From: CAZNVB01 sp964651495 | GTDB taxonomy: Bacteria; Acidobacteriota; Aminicenantia; Aminicenantales; UBA8522 | Assembly: GCA_964651495.1 (NCBI GenBank) | Contig: CAZYWP010000019.1 | Location: 1-30,769, forward strand | Direction: 5' to 3' | DNA: 30,769 bases | Part shown: positions 19,338 to 27,381 of the stretch, one piece after another | Numbering within the stretch: the first letter of the stretch is position 1 | Layout: each line of letters begins with the position of its first letter | Position numbers and translations under genes: made by a program | The notes under the pieces: model-generated | Databases searched by the model: none | What the model was told of the DNA's origin: nothing | The model's input: only the letters and a program-made list of their open reading frames with translations

Positions 19338-20642
19338 ATGATCGGACAAGAGAAAAGCATGGTCAACTTGAAATTCGACGAATTGCCACCGCAATGGTAC
19401 AACATCCTACCTGATTTGCCGGAACCGTTGCCGCCGCCGCAGGACCCGAAGGAGGGGCCTTCCCGCCTGCAAAACCTGCCGAATCTCATGATCGGCGAAT
19501 GCCTGAAGCAAGAATTTTCGACCGAAAGATGGATTGATATTCCCGGCGGTATCATGGACCTTTACGCCAAAGCCGGAAGACCCAGGCCTCTTTTCAGGGC
19601 CACCAACCTGGAGAAAAAACTCGGGACACCGGCCAGGCTCTATTACAAGAGCGAATTCTTCAGCCCGACGGGAAGCCACAAGGTCAACACGGCCCTGGCG
19701 CAGTGCTGGTATGCCAGACAGCAGGGGTTTGAACGAGTGACGACCGAAACCGGGGCGGGGCAATGGGGAACAGCGCTCGCTTATGCGGCAGCGATAACCG
19801 GCCTCAAGTGCACCGTCTTCTGGGTGAGAAGTGTTTATAATTGGAAGAAAGATCGCTTGTCGTTCATGAAACTCTTGGGTGCAGAGGTCTATGCCTCGCC
19901 CAGTCCGATGACGGAATTCGGCCGGTCTCTCTACGATAAGAACCCCGAACACGTGGGGTCGCTCGGCATCGCCATTTCTGAGGGTTTGGAGGATTCTCAA
20001 AATGACCCGAAGGCAACCTATTCTCTGGGCTCGGTCTTAAATCACGTCCTCTTACATCAGACCATCATCGGCCAGGAGACCCAAAAACAGTTTGAACTTT
20101 TTGATGACTATCCGGATCTGGTCATCTCCTGCCTTGGCGGCGGCTCCAATTTCGGCGGGTTTGCTCTGCCATTTGTTGGAGATGTTTTGAAGAAAGGCAA
20201 GAAAATTAAGTTCATCGCCGCCCAGAGCGAGGCGGCCCCCAACCTCCAGGGCAAGTATGAATATGACTTTGCCGATTATGCAGAAATAACTCCCCTGCTG
20301 AAAATGTACACATTAGGACACAAGACCGACATGGAGCCGATTAAGGGTGACGGACTGCGCTACCATGGCTGTTCGCCGATTATCAGTTTTTTGCGGAACA
20401 AAGGGTATATCGACACCATTGCCTACCCCAGAGACGAGAAACATGTCTTTGAAAGAGCCAAGCTGTTCATGGAAACGGAAGGATGGCTCCCGGCTCCGGA
20501 ATCGGCTTATTCGGTCTGCTGTGCCATCGATGAGGCCGTCAAGTGCAGGGAATCGGGCGAGAAAAAGGTCGTTGCCTTCAACATCAGCGGTCACGGTTTC
20601 CTGGATATCTTCGGGTATCGAACCGTCTTGGGTATGGAATAG
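19338..20642 (+). CDS. trpB2: Tryptophan synthase beta chain, TrpB2 type
   Basis: This is a pyridoxal-phosphate enzyme that joins indole and serine to make tryptophan. The 434-aa length and the N-terminal part with LPPQWYN and an extended region before RPRPL are typical of the TrpB2 subgroup rather than classic TrpB. The cofactor lysine is Lys115 in PTGSHKVNTA. ETGAGQWG (137-144) and the phosphate-binding GGGSN (266-270) are present. No trpA or other trp gene is nearby. This fits a stand-alone enzyme, possibly for indole salvage; that role is an inference from the subgroup. By eye the gene uses more A/T-ending codons than its neighbours. ATG 19338 has a good AAGGAG site. It converges on the PfkB-family kinase gene. 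Confidence 0.93.
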   Translation: MIGQEKSMVNLKFDELPPQWYNILPDLPEPLPPPQDPKEGPSRLQNLPNLMIGECLKQEFSTERWIDIPGGIMDLYAKAGRPRPLFRATNLEKKLGTPARLYYKSEFFSPTGSHKVNTALAQCWYARQQGFERVTTETGAGQWGTALAYAAAITGLKCTVFWVRSVYNWKKDRLSFMKLLGAEVYASPSPMTEFGRSLYDKNPEHVGSLGIAISEGLEDSQNDPKATYSLGSVLNHVLLHQTIIGQETQKQFELFDDYPDLVISCLGGGSNFGGFALPFVGDVLKKGKKIKFIAAQSEAAPNLQGKYEYDFADYAEITPLLKMYTLGHKTDMEPIKGDGLRYHGCSPIISFLRNKGYIDTIAYPRDEKHVFERAKLFMETEGWLPAPESAYSVCCAIDEAVKCRESGEKKVVAFNISGHGFLDIFGYRTVLGME

Positions 20643-20654
20643 TCAGGGACTGCT

Positions 20655-21554
20655 CTAAAAAGAGACAAGCCTTCTAAAGCGGCGAAAACGGGCCTCGATC
20701 TCTTCCAGCCGGAGCGTTTTGAACCGGTCGATCCCGAAATCCTCGATGGCAAAAGAGGCCAGGACGCTGCCGTAGACGGAGGCTTTCCGGATAGTCGGCC
20801 GCGAAAAACTGGCCGCCTTATCGAGATAGCCCAGGAAACCACCGGCGAAGCTGTCGCCAGCGCCGGTCGGGTCGACCACGTCCTCGCAGGGATGGCCGAG
20901 GACACCGAAGACGAAACGGCGGTGGAAGATGAGGGCGCCGTGCTCTCCCTTTTTGGCAACGACCAGCTCCGGCCCAGAGGCCTGGATTTTTTTGGCCGCC
21001 TTGATCAGGTTCGTCTCCCGCGTCAGCATCTTCAATTCTTCTTCGTTAGCGAAAAAAATGTTGACCTTCTGGAGAACCCGCCAAATGGCTTCCGGCTTGG
21101 TCGCGATCCACAAGTTGATCGTGTCCATGGCCACTAGACTTGGACGGTCTACCTGGGCAAGAATGTCGTCCTGAAGGTCGGGGTCGATGTTGGCCAGAAA
21201 GACGATCTCGGCGGACCGGTAAGAGGCCGGCAGCTTCGGCCGGAAATCCTGGAAGACGTTGAGCTCTGTTTTGATCGTCTCGCGCTTGTTGGGGTCAAAG
21301 CCATAATGCCCTTCCCAGTGGAAAGTCTTTCCCCGGCTGATCTCCAGGCCGGCGGTATCGATGCCTTTCGACCGGAAAAACTCCAGCGTCTCGGGGGGAA
21401 AATCCTCCCCCACGACGCCGACGATCCGGGGCGCGGAAAAAAAGCTGGCCGCCAGCGAGCAGTAGGTGCCCGATCCTCCGACGATCTTCTCCCGCCGGCC
21501 GAAGGGCGTCTGGATGGTGTCAAAGGCCACTGAACCGACGATGACGAGGCTCAT
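20655..21554 (-). CDS. PfkB-family carbohydrate/nucleoside kinase
   Basis: This is a 299-aa ribokinase-like kinase. The N-terminal glycine pair is in VGGSGTY (about 25-31), NEEE lies at 170-173, and the family signature DPTGAGDSFAGGF (228-240) carries the catalytic base Asp234. It starts 10 bases after the mtnP stop on the same strand, so the two are co-transcribed. A substrate linked to methylthioadenosine breakdown or nucleoside salvage is therefore attractive. The family is too broad to say which, and adenosine, ribose or methylthioribose are all only guesses. It is convergent with trpB2, with 12 bases between the stops. Confidence 0.9.
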   Translation of the reverse strand: MSLVIVGSVAFDTIQTPFGRREKIVGGSGTYCSLAASFFSAPRIVGVVGEDFPPETLEFFRSKGIDTAGLEISRGKTFHWEGHYGFDPNKRETIKTELNVFQDFRPKLPASYRSAEIVFLANIDPDLQDDILAQVDRPSLVAMDTINLWIATKPEAIWRVLQKVNIFFANEEELKMLTRETNLIKAAKKIQASGPELVVAKKGEHGALIFHRRFVFGVLGHPCEDVVDPTGAGDSFAGGFLGYLDKAASFSRPTIRKASVYGSVLASFAIEDFGIDRFKTLRLEEIEARFRRFRRLVSF

Positions 21555-21564
21555 GCCGCAGACC

Positions 21565-22455
21565 TTATGCTTTGATATACTTGGCGATGATGTGGTGGAG
21601 CCGCTTTTTGACTTCGGGCGTGATCAGGGAGGCCTGAGTGACGATGCAGCTCTCGATCCCCCGGCCACATTCGCAGCCCTCCCCTCTCGCTGCCGGGAGA
21701 GCGGACACGGTTTTCTTGATAATCGCTTTGGCTTGGGCGATGTTGAGGCGCAGGTTTTCCAGGATCAGCTCGACCGAGACCGGCTCCTCCTCGGCGTGCC
21801 AGACATCGTAGTCCGTAACCAGATTCATTGTAGCGTAGCAGATTTCAGCCTCGCGGCAGAGCTTGGCCTCGGTGGCCGCCGTCATCCCGATGACGTCGCA
21901 GCCCCAGAGACGATATATTCTGGACTCGGACTTGGTGGAGAAGGCGGGGCCTTCGATACAGATATAGGTTCCGCCCTTGTGGACCCTCAGGTCGAGTTCG
22001 CGGCCGGCGTCGTATAAGCTCTCGCAGAGCTCCGGGCAGACGGGCTGGGCGAAGCTGATGTGAGCGGCCAGGCCGTCGCCGAAGAACGTGTTTTTCCTCC
22101 GCGTCCGGTCGAAAAACTGGTCGGAGAACAGGATGTCCCGGGGCCTGATCTCTTCCCTGAGCGAGCCGCAGGAATTGACCGAGATGAGGCGTTCGACGCC
22201 GAGCATTTTGAAACCATAGATATTGGCCCGGAAATTAATGTCCGATGGAAGGAGCCGGTGGCCGCGGCCGTGGCGGCTCAGGAAGGCAACGCACTTCCCT
22301 TCCAGCGTCCCTATAATAAAGGCATCCGACGGCTGCCCGAAAGGCGTCTCCAGGAAGCGTTCCTCGGCGTCCTTGAACCCCTCGATCTCGTAAAGCCCCG
22401 TCCCGCCGAGAATGCCGATCGCGACCTGGGGGAGTTCCGGCTTGCCGGTCTGCAT
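21565..22455 (-). CDS. mtnP: S-methyl-5'-thioadenosine phosphorylase
   Basis: This enzyme splits methylthioadenosine with phosphate into adenine and methylthioribose 1-phosphate, recycling by-products of polyamine and methionine metabolism. The 296-aa protein opens with a phosphate loop, GILGGTGLY (14-22). RHGRGH (61-66), EGPAFST (168-174), GMTAATEAKL (190-199) and VTDYDVW (213-219) follow. The TDYD segment is the form seen in methylthioadenosine rather than guanosine/inosine phosphorylases. A perfect AGGAGG site lies before the ATG. It is the first gene of a two-gene operon with the PfkB-family kinase. Other methionine-salvage genes are not in the window. Confidence 0.94.
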   Translation of the reverse strand: MQTGKPELPQVAIGILGGTGLYEIEGFKDAEERFLETPFGQPSDAFIIGTLEGKCVAFLSRHGRGHRLLPSDINFRANIYGFKMLGVERLISVNSCGSLREEIRPRDILFSDQFFDRTRRKNTFFGDGLAAHISFAQPVCPELCESLYDAGRELDLRVHKGGTYICIEGPAFSTKSESRIYRLWGCDVIGMTAATEAKLCREAEICYATMNLVTDYDVWHAEEEPVSVELILENLRLNIAQAKAIIKKTVSALPAARGEGCECGRGIESCIVTQASLITPEVKKRLHHIIAKYIKA

Positions 22456-22481
22456 GATCGTTCCTCCTAAAGTGAATAATT

Positions 22482-22510
22482 GATATATAATTTAATCCCC
22501 ATCAAGTCAA
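22482..22510 (-). promoter_or_regulatory. Putative promoter of mtnP
   Basis: On the minus strand TTGACT (22510-22505) and TATATC (22487-22482) are 17 bases apart in an A/T-rich stretch. The -35 box touches the sequence that is duplicated across the adjacent assembly gap. Confidence 0.45.
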
Positions 22511-22523
22511 GAACTCCGCAACA

Positions 22524-22623
22524 NNNNNNNNNNNNNNNNNNNNNNNNNNNNNNNNNNNNNNNNNNNNNNNNNNNNNNNNNNNNNNNNNNNNNNNNNNNNN
22601 NNNNNNNNNNNNNNNNNNNNNNN
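22524..22623. other. Assembly gap (100 N) with identical 14-base flanks
   Basis: Exactly 100 N. The 14 bases just left (22510-22523) and just right (22624-22637) are the same, AGAACTCCGCAACA. This suggests overlapping contig ends that were scaffolded but not merged, or a short repeat spanning the gap. Confidence 0.97.
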
Positions 22624-22636
22624 AGAACTCCGCAAC

Positions 22637-22666
22637 AATTGAAAGCAATCCTTCTTGCTTTCAATT
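22637..22666 (+). other. Twelve-base-pair perfect hairpin right of the gap
   Basis: AATTGAAAGCAA (22637-22648) and TTGCTTTCAATT (22655-22666) are perfect complements around a six-base loop. It lies between the gap and the cobB promoter. No T-run follows directly. It may be a terminator for something in the gap, a protein-binding palindrome, or a remnant of a repeat. Confidence 0.6.
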
Positions 22667-22699
22667 CGATTATTTGCCTGACGGAAGGTGGGGGCAAAA

Positions 22700-22708
22700 T
22701 GATATAAT
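22700..22708 (+). promoter_or_regulatory. Extended -10 promoter of the cobB operon
   Basis: TGATATAAT (22700-22708) is a perfect -10 hexamer with the extended TG element. No good -35 is visible at 16-18 bases, which is usual for extended -10 promoters. Transcription would start about 20 bases before the cobB ATG. Confidence 0.55.
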
Positions 22709-22733
22709 ACGTTCATGAGAGCTTAGCGTAGCA

Positions 22734-23489
22734 ATGAGCAAGATCGAAAGTCGGTTGGAAGAACTGGCTGAGATTCTCCGCCTTAAGCCCCGGGTCGCCG
22801 TCTTGACCGGATCCGGAATCTCGGCCGAGTCCGGGATCCCGACATTCCGGGGTAAAGACGGGTTGTGGCGGGAGTTCCGGGCCGAGGAGTTGGCCACGCC
22901 GCAGGCTTTTTATCGAGACCCCCGCCTGGTCTGGGAATGGTACAATTGGCGGCGGGGCATTATCGGTACCAAAGAGCCCCATGCCGGGCACCGCGTCCTG
23001 GCCCGCTGGGAAGGACTCTTTCCTCATTTCATCCTGATCACCCAGAACGTTGACGGGCTGCACCGGAAAGCCGGGTCGACGAGCGTCCTCGAGCTCCACG
23101 GCAATATCTGGGAAATGCGCTGCACCCAGGAAGGGACCGTTATAGAGAATCATGAGACTCCTCTTAAGGAGATTCCTCCGCATTGCGCTTGCAGAGCTCT
23201 GCTCCGGCCGAACGTGGTCTGGTTCGGGGAAGCCCTCCCCTCCGAAACTCTTGAGATGGCGTACGCGGCGAGCGCCAGTTGCGAGGTCATGTTCGTCATC
23301 GGGACGTCAGCCTATGTCCAGCCGGCCGCCACCCTCCCCCTCATGGCAGCTGAACGAGGGGCGAAGATCATCGAAATCAACCCCGAGCCGACGCCCTTGA
23401 GCCCGTCCGCGGACTTCGCTTTCCAGGCCCGGGCCGGCGAGGTCCTGCCGGCGCTTGACGCGCTTCTGGCCGGACCCGCTCGGTTATGA
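22734..23489 (+). CDS. cobB: NAD-dependent protein deacylase, sirtuin class III (CobB-like)
   Basis: This sirtuin removes acyl groups from protein lysines using NAD. The 251-aa protein shows GSGISAESGIPTFRG (26-40), QNVDG (104-108) and the catalytic His122 in LHGN. Tyr70 and Arg73 form the YxxR pair that marks class III sirtuins, which prefer succinyl and malonyl groups. The zinc site is not the textbook pair of CxxC motifs: Cys130 stands alone, followed by CAC (151-153), an arrangement like that of E. coli CobB as I remember it. No strong Shine-Dalgarno is visible. The stop overlaps a potential larC start as ATGA. Confidence 0.94.
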   Translation: MSKIESRLEELAEILRLKPRVAVLTGSGISAESGIPTFRGKDGLWREFRAEELATPQAFYRDPRLVWEWYNWRRGIIGTKEPHAGHRVLARWEGLFPHFILITQNVDGLHRKAGSTSVLELHGNIWEMRCTQEGTVIENHETPLKEIPPHCACRALLRPNVVWFGEALPSETLEMAYAASASCEVMFVIGTSAYVQPAATLPLMAAERGAKIIEINPEPTPLSPSADFAFQARAGEVLPALDALLAGPARL

Positions 23490-23503
23490 AAGGAACGCAG
23501 CCG

Positions 23504-24706
23504 ATGAAATATGTCTACTTCGATGCTTTTGCCGGAGCGAGCGGCGACATGATTCTGGGCGCCCTTCTCGACCTCGGCGCCTCCCGGTCCGGGTTCCTCG
23601 AGAAGATGGCCGGGCTCCGGCTGCCGGTGAAGATTGAGATCAGGGAGGTTAAAAGAGCCGGCCTGCGCGGCCTCAAGGTCGATGTGCGGGTCAATAAAGG
23701 CAAGGAATCCCGGCCGCGGCACTGGCACGACATCGAGACACTGATCAAGAAGAGCCCGTTCTCCCCGCGGGTCAAATCCGGCTCCCTGGCTGTGTTCGAG
23801 ACTCTGTTTCAAGCCGAGGCCAAGGTCCATGGCGGTCCGTTCGACGAGGTCCACCTTCATGAAGCGGGCGCCGACGACGCCATCATCGACGTCGTGGGGA
23901 GCTCGTACCTGGCGGAGACGCTGGATATCGGCCGGGTGTATTGCTCTCCGCTGAATGTCGGGCGAGGCACGGTCAATACCTCTCATGGCCTGCTTCCCGT
24001 TCCCCCTCCGGCCGTGGCGGAAATCCTCCGCGATGCACCGGTGTATTCCGCCTGGGCTGAAGAGGAGCTGGTCACTCCGACGGGCGCGGCGATTCTGGCG
24101 ACCTGGGCGGAGAAGTTTATTCCCTTTCCCGAGATGAGTTACCGGAAAATCGGCTGCGGTGCCGGAAGCCGCGACCCGGCCGGCTTTCCCAACATGCTGA
24201 GGGTTTTTTACGGCGAGAACAGGGAGTTTCGGGCGGAGAGAGTGGTTTTCCAGGTCGAGGCCAACATCGACGACTCCAGCCCACAGCTCCTGGCGGATTT
24301 TACCGAGCGGGCCCTGGAGCTCGGCGCCCTGGATGCGTTCCTGACGCCGGTGGTGATGAAAAAAGGACGGCTGGGGACGAAATTGACCGTGCTGGCCGAA
24401 GCTGATAAAATGGACAGACTCATCGAGGCCGTCCTCCACGAGACCAGCTCCATCGGCCTGAGATATTTTCCGGTTTCGCGGCGGGTCCTGGCGAGAGACG
24501 TCAAGACAATCAGAGTCCTGGGAGAGGACATTCGGATCAAGGTCGCCGCTTCCGGCGGCGGCGAAGTCAACGCCCAGCCGGAGTTCGCCGACTGCCAGAG
24601 AGTCGCCAGGAAGAAGGCCCTCCCGGTCAAGGTGGTCCACCGTCTCGCCCTCCTGGGATATCTCAAAAAGGAGAGCAAGAAAACCCATGGCGAAGGCATT
24701 AAATAA
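23504..24706 (+). CDS. larC: Nickel-pincer cofactor nickel-insertion protein LarC
   Basis: LarC inserts nickel into the pyridinium thiocarboxylate cofactor used by lactate racemase (LarA) and related enzymes. From ATG 23504 it has 400 aa, with the usual opening YFDAFAGASGDMILGALLDLG, HLHEAGADD (117-125) and a continuous C-terminal half. In some bacteria LarC is made from two frames by programmed frameshifting; here it is one frame. An upstream in-frame ATG at 23486 overlaps the cobB stop. I prefer 23504 because AAAGGA lies nine bases before it and the family begins there. LarA, LarB and LarE are not in the window, so the client enzyme is unknown. Confidence 0.93.
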   Translation: MKYVYFDAFAGASGDMILGALLDLGASRSGFLEKMAGLRLPVKIEIREVKRAGLRGLKVDVRVNKGKESRPRHWHDIETLIKKSPFSPRVKSGSLAVFETLFQAEAKVHGGPFDEVHLHEAGADDAIIDVVGSSYLAETLDIGRVYCSPLNVGRGTVNTSHGLLPVPPPAVAEILRDAPVYSAWAEEELVTPTGAAILATWAEKFIPFPEMSYRKIGCGAGSRDPAGFPNMLRVFYGENREFRAERVVFQVEANIDDSSPQLLADFTERALELGALDAFLTPVVMKKGRLGTKLTVLAEADKMDRLIEAVLHETSSIGLRYFPVSRRVLARDVKTIRVLGEDIRIKVAASGGGEVNAQPEFADCQRVARKKALPVKVVHRLALLGYLKKESKKTHGEGIK

Positions 24707-24789
24707 TGAGGCGAAGGATGAAGGTGGGGGGCGACTTCGTGCAGCACGTTCACTTTAGATGACGATGGAAGGCTGACAAGAGAGATCAA

Positions 24790-25374
24790 ATGGACCTGAA
24801 AAAGATCGAAAAAGGCGTCCGGCTCATCCTGGAAGGCGTGGACGAGGAGCCCGACCGGCCGGGGCTCCGGGGCACACCGGCCCGGGTCGCCCGCATGTTC
24901 ACGGAAATTCTGGGGGGGATGGGTGAAGACCCGGCCAAACATCTCCGCCCCATCCAGGAAGAAAGACACGACGAGATGGTCATCATCAAGAACATCCCCC
25001 TCTACTCGATGTGCGAGCACCATCTCCTGCCCTTTGCCGGAGTCGCTCACGTCGCCTACATCCCCAAGGGCGGGCGGATCGTCGGGCTGTCCAAGATCGC
25101 CCGTGTCGTCGACATTTTCTCCCGCCGCCTCCAGGTCCAGGAGCGGCTGACCAAGCAGGTCGCCGACCTCATCGATTCCCACCTCAAGCCTCTCGGCGTC
25201 ATGGTGGTCATCGAGGCCGAGCACATGTGCATGTCCATGCGGGGGGCCAAGAAGCCGAAGTCCTGGACGGTCACCTCGGCGGTCCGCGGCTCTTTCCGCA
25301 CCCACAGCGCCACCCGCACCGAGGCCATGATGCTGATCAGAGGAGGGACGGGCAATGTCCAAGACGTCGGATAA
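24790..25374 (+). CDS. folE: GTP cyclohydrolase I
   Basis: FolE converts GTP to 7,8-dihydroneopterin triphosphate, the first step to folate and, in some bacteria, queuosine. The 194-aa protein has the zinc ligands Cys75 and His78 in MCEHHLLPF and Cys147 in HMCMSMRG, and the family stretch LSKIARVVDIFSRRLQVQERL (about 100-120). It lies 83 bases after larC; the spacer has no clear promoter, so it may belong to the same transcript. The ribosome binding site is weak (AAGAGAG). The 3' end overlaps metG by 20 bases. Confidence 0.97.
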   Translation: MDLKKIEKGVRLILEGVDEEPDRPGLRGTPARVARMFTEILGGMGEDPAKHLRPIQEERHDEMVIIKNIPLYSMCEHHLLPFAGVAHVAYIPKGGRIVGLSKIARVVDIFSRRLQVQERLTKQVADLIDSHLKPLGVMVVIEAEHMCMSMRGAKKPKSWTVTSAVRGSFRTHSATRTEAMMLIRGGTGNVQDVG

Positions 25375-27289
25375 GACATTTTACGTCACGACGCCGATAT
25401 ATTATGTCAATGACGTCCTCCATATCGGACACGCTTACACCACGATCATCGCCGACGCCCTGGCCCGGTTCAACCGACTTCTCGGAAAAGAGGTCTTTTT
25501 CCTGACCGGGACGGACGAACACGGCCAGAAAATCGAGAAAGCGGCGGCCGAAAAAGGGGTTGCGCCCATCGACCTGGCCAACACGGTGGTCGGACACAGC
25601 AAGGAACTCTGGAAGGCGCTCAACATTTCCTACGACTTTTTCATCCGCACCACCGAGCCGTTCCACGAGCGGGGCGTGCAGAAGATCTTCCAGAAGCTGA
25701 GGGAAAAGGGCGACATCGAGAAGGGAATCTACCAGGGCTGGTACTGCGTTTCGGACGAAAATTTCCTGGCCGAGGACGTCCCGTTCGAACCCGAGGGCGA
25801 CAAGGTCTGCCCGGACTGCGGCAAGCGGGCCGTCCTGGTCTCGGAGGAGTGCTATTTCTTCAAGCTTTCGCGCTACCAGCAGCCACTGCTCGATTTCTAC
25901 GCTCAAAATCCCGAGTTTGTCCGGCCGGTCAGCCGGATGAACGAGGTCGCGAGCTTCGTCCGCCAGGGGCTCAAAGACCTGAGCGTCACCCGGACGACGG
26001 TCAAATGGGGAATTCCCGTCCCCGATGATCCCAAACACACGATCTACGTCTGGTTCGATGCTCTGCACAACTATCTGACGGGCTCCGGCTACGACTGGAA
26101 CATGGAGAGGTTCGAGAAATTCTGGCCGGCGACGATTCATCTCATCGGCAAGGACATCCTGCGCTTCCATGCCATTTTCTGGCCCGCTTTTCTGATGGCC
26201 GCCGGTTTTCCCCTGCCCAGGACCGTCTTCGGCCACGGCTGGTGGCTTCGGGACGACGCCAAAATGTCAAAGTCCAGGGGCAACGTCCTCGACCCCTATG
26301 TGATCCTGAAGACGTTCGGGCCCGACCCGCTGCGGTACTTTCTGCTCCGGGAAATCCCGATCGGACTCGACGGCAACTTCTCTCATGAGGGCTTTCTGCA
26401 TCGGGTCAATTCCGACCTGGCCAACGACCTGGGGAACCTCGTCCACCGCACCCTGTCCATGATCCAGGGATATTTCAAAGGCGCGATCGAAGAGCCGGGC
26501 GAAGAACGAGACGAGGATCAGAAAATCCGGGAGGCTTTTGAGGCGCTAAGGGGAAAAGTGGCGGGGCTGTTCGAGGATTACGCCGTGAGCCGGGCCCTGG
26601 AAGAAATCTGGGTTTTCGTCGGCGCCGTCAACCGATATCTGGCCAATAACGAACCCTGGAAACTGGCCCAGGATGAGGCACAACGGAAAAGGCTGGCCCG
26701 GATCCTCTACCAGACGGCGGCGGCGATTCGGGGCATCGCTTACCTCGTCTTCCCCGTCATGCCGGAAAGCGCCCAGAAAATCTGGGGTTTCCTGGGGGAA
26801 GCCAAGAGCATAACCGAAGTGACTTTCAGCGAATTCCGGTTTGACGGGCTCGGCACTGGCCGGAAGATCGAGCGGGCCAAACCGCTCTTTCCGCGGGTCA
26901 TCCTGGAAGATTTCCTCAGAGAGGAAGCGCTCCAGCCTGAGCCGGAAAAAAAGGAGAAGAAGATGGACATCATATCTTTCGATGAGTTCAAGCGGATGGA
27001 CCTCCGCGTGGGTCAAATTCTCAAGGCCGAGAGGGTTCCCGGGACCGAAAAGCTGCTGAAGATGGAAGTCGACGTCGGCAGCGAAAAAAGGCAGATGGTC
27101 GCGGGAGTGGCCGACACTTATGCCCCGGAAGAGCTCGTCGGCAAGAAGCTCGTCGTCATCGTCAACCTGAAGCCGGCCGTGATCCGGGGGATCGAATCCC
27201 AAGCGATGTTGCTGGCCGCCGAGATTGGCGGGAAGGCGATCATCCCCTTCTTCGACCGCGACGTCCCCGCCGGCGCCAAGGTTAAATAG
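25355..27289 (+). CDS. metG: Methionyl-tRNA synthetase with C-terminal tRNA-binding domain
   Basis: MetG charges tRNA-Met. The 644-aa protein has HIGH (23-26), a zinc-binding insert (Cys131, Cys152, Cys155 and Cys166 in YCVSDE, CPDC and EECYF), KMSKS (303-307), the anticodon-binding helical domain (about 380-510) and a Trbp111/EMAP-type OB-fold from about residue 537 to the end. A short lysine-rich linker joins the last two. The start lies inside folE with a good AGGAGG site (25341-25346) eight bases upstream, so translation is coupled or at least co-transcribed. I see no defect. Confidence 0.98.
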   Translation: MSKTSDKTFYVTTPIYYVNDVLHIGHAYTTIIADALARFNRLLGKEVFFLTGTDEHGQKIEKAAAEKGVAPIDLANTVVGHSKELWKALNISYDFFIRTTEPFHERGVQKIFQKLREKGDIEKGIYQGWYCVSDENFLAEDVPFEPEGDKVCPDCGKRAVLVSEECYFFKLSRYQQPLLDFYAQNPEFVRPVSRMNEVASFVRQGLKDLSVTRTTVKWGIPVPDDPKHTIYVWFDALHNYLTGSGYDWNMERFEKFWPATIHLIGKDILRFHAIFWPAFLMAAGFPLPRTVFGHGWWLRDDAKMSKSRGNVLDPYVILKTFGPDPLRYFLLREIPIGLDGNFSHEGFLHRVNSDLANDLGNLVHRTLSMIQGYFKGAIEEPGEERDEDQKIREAFEALRGKVAGLFEDYAVSRALEEIWVFVGAVNRYLANNEPWKLAQDEAQRKRLARILYQTAAAIRGIAYLVFPVMPESAQKIWGFLGEAKSITEVTFSEFRFDGLGTGRKIERAKPLFPRVILEDFLREEALQPEPEKKEKKMDIISFDEFKRMDLRVGQILKAERVPGTEKLLKMEVDVGSEKRQMVAGVADTYAPEELVGKKLVVIVNLKPAVIRGIESQAMLLAAEIGGKAIIPFFDRDVPAGAKVK

Positions 27290-27381
27290 ACCGGCCGCCT
27301 CCCAGCTTCATCTTCGAGGATCTCAATTATGAGGTCATTCATCGCCTGCTCGGGACATTCACCTTCAACAAAAATCGGGGC

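Noticed and set aside
22510..22666. Possible CRISPR array collapsed in the second gap
   Set aside because: Only one 14-base duplication and one hairpin are visible, with no regularly spaced repeats and no cas genes in the window.
23486..23503. Upstream ATG as the larC start
   Set aside because: It would overlap the cobB stop attractively, but the AAAGGA site is placed for ATG 23504, and LarC proteins begin at the YFDAFAG stretch.
27290..27381. Possible gene fragment or terminator between metG and tsaC
   Set aside because: The open frame there continues as antisense of tsaC. A seven-pair hairpin at 27319-27336 contains a G-T pair and no T-run follows.
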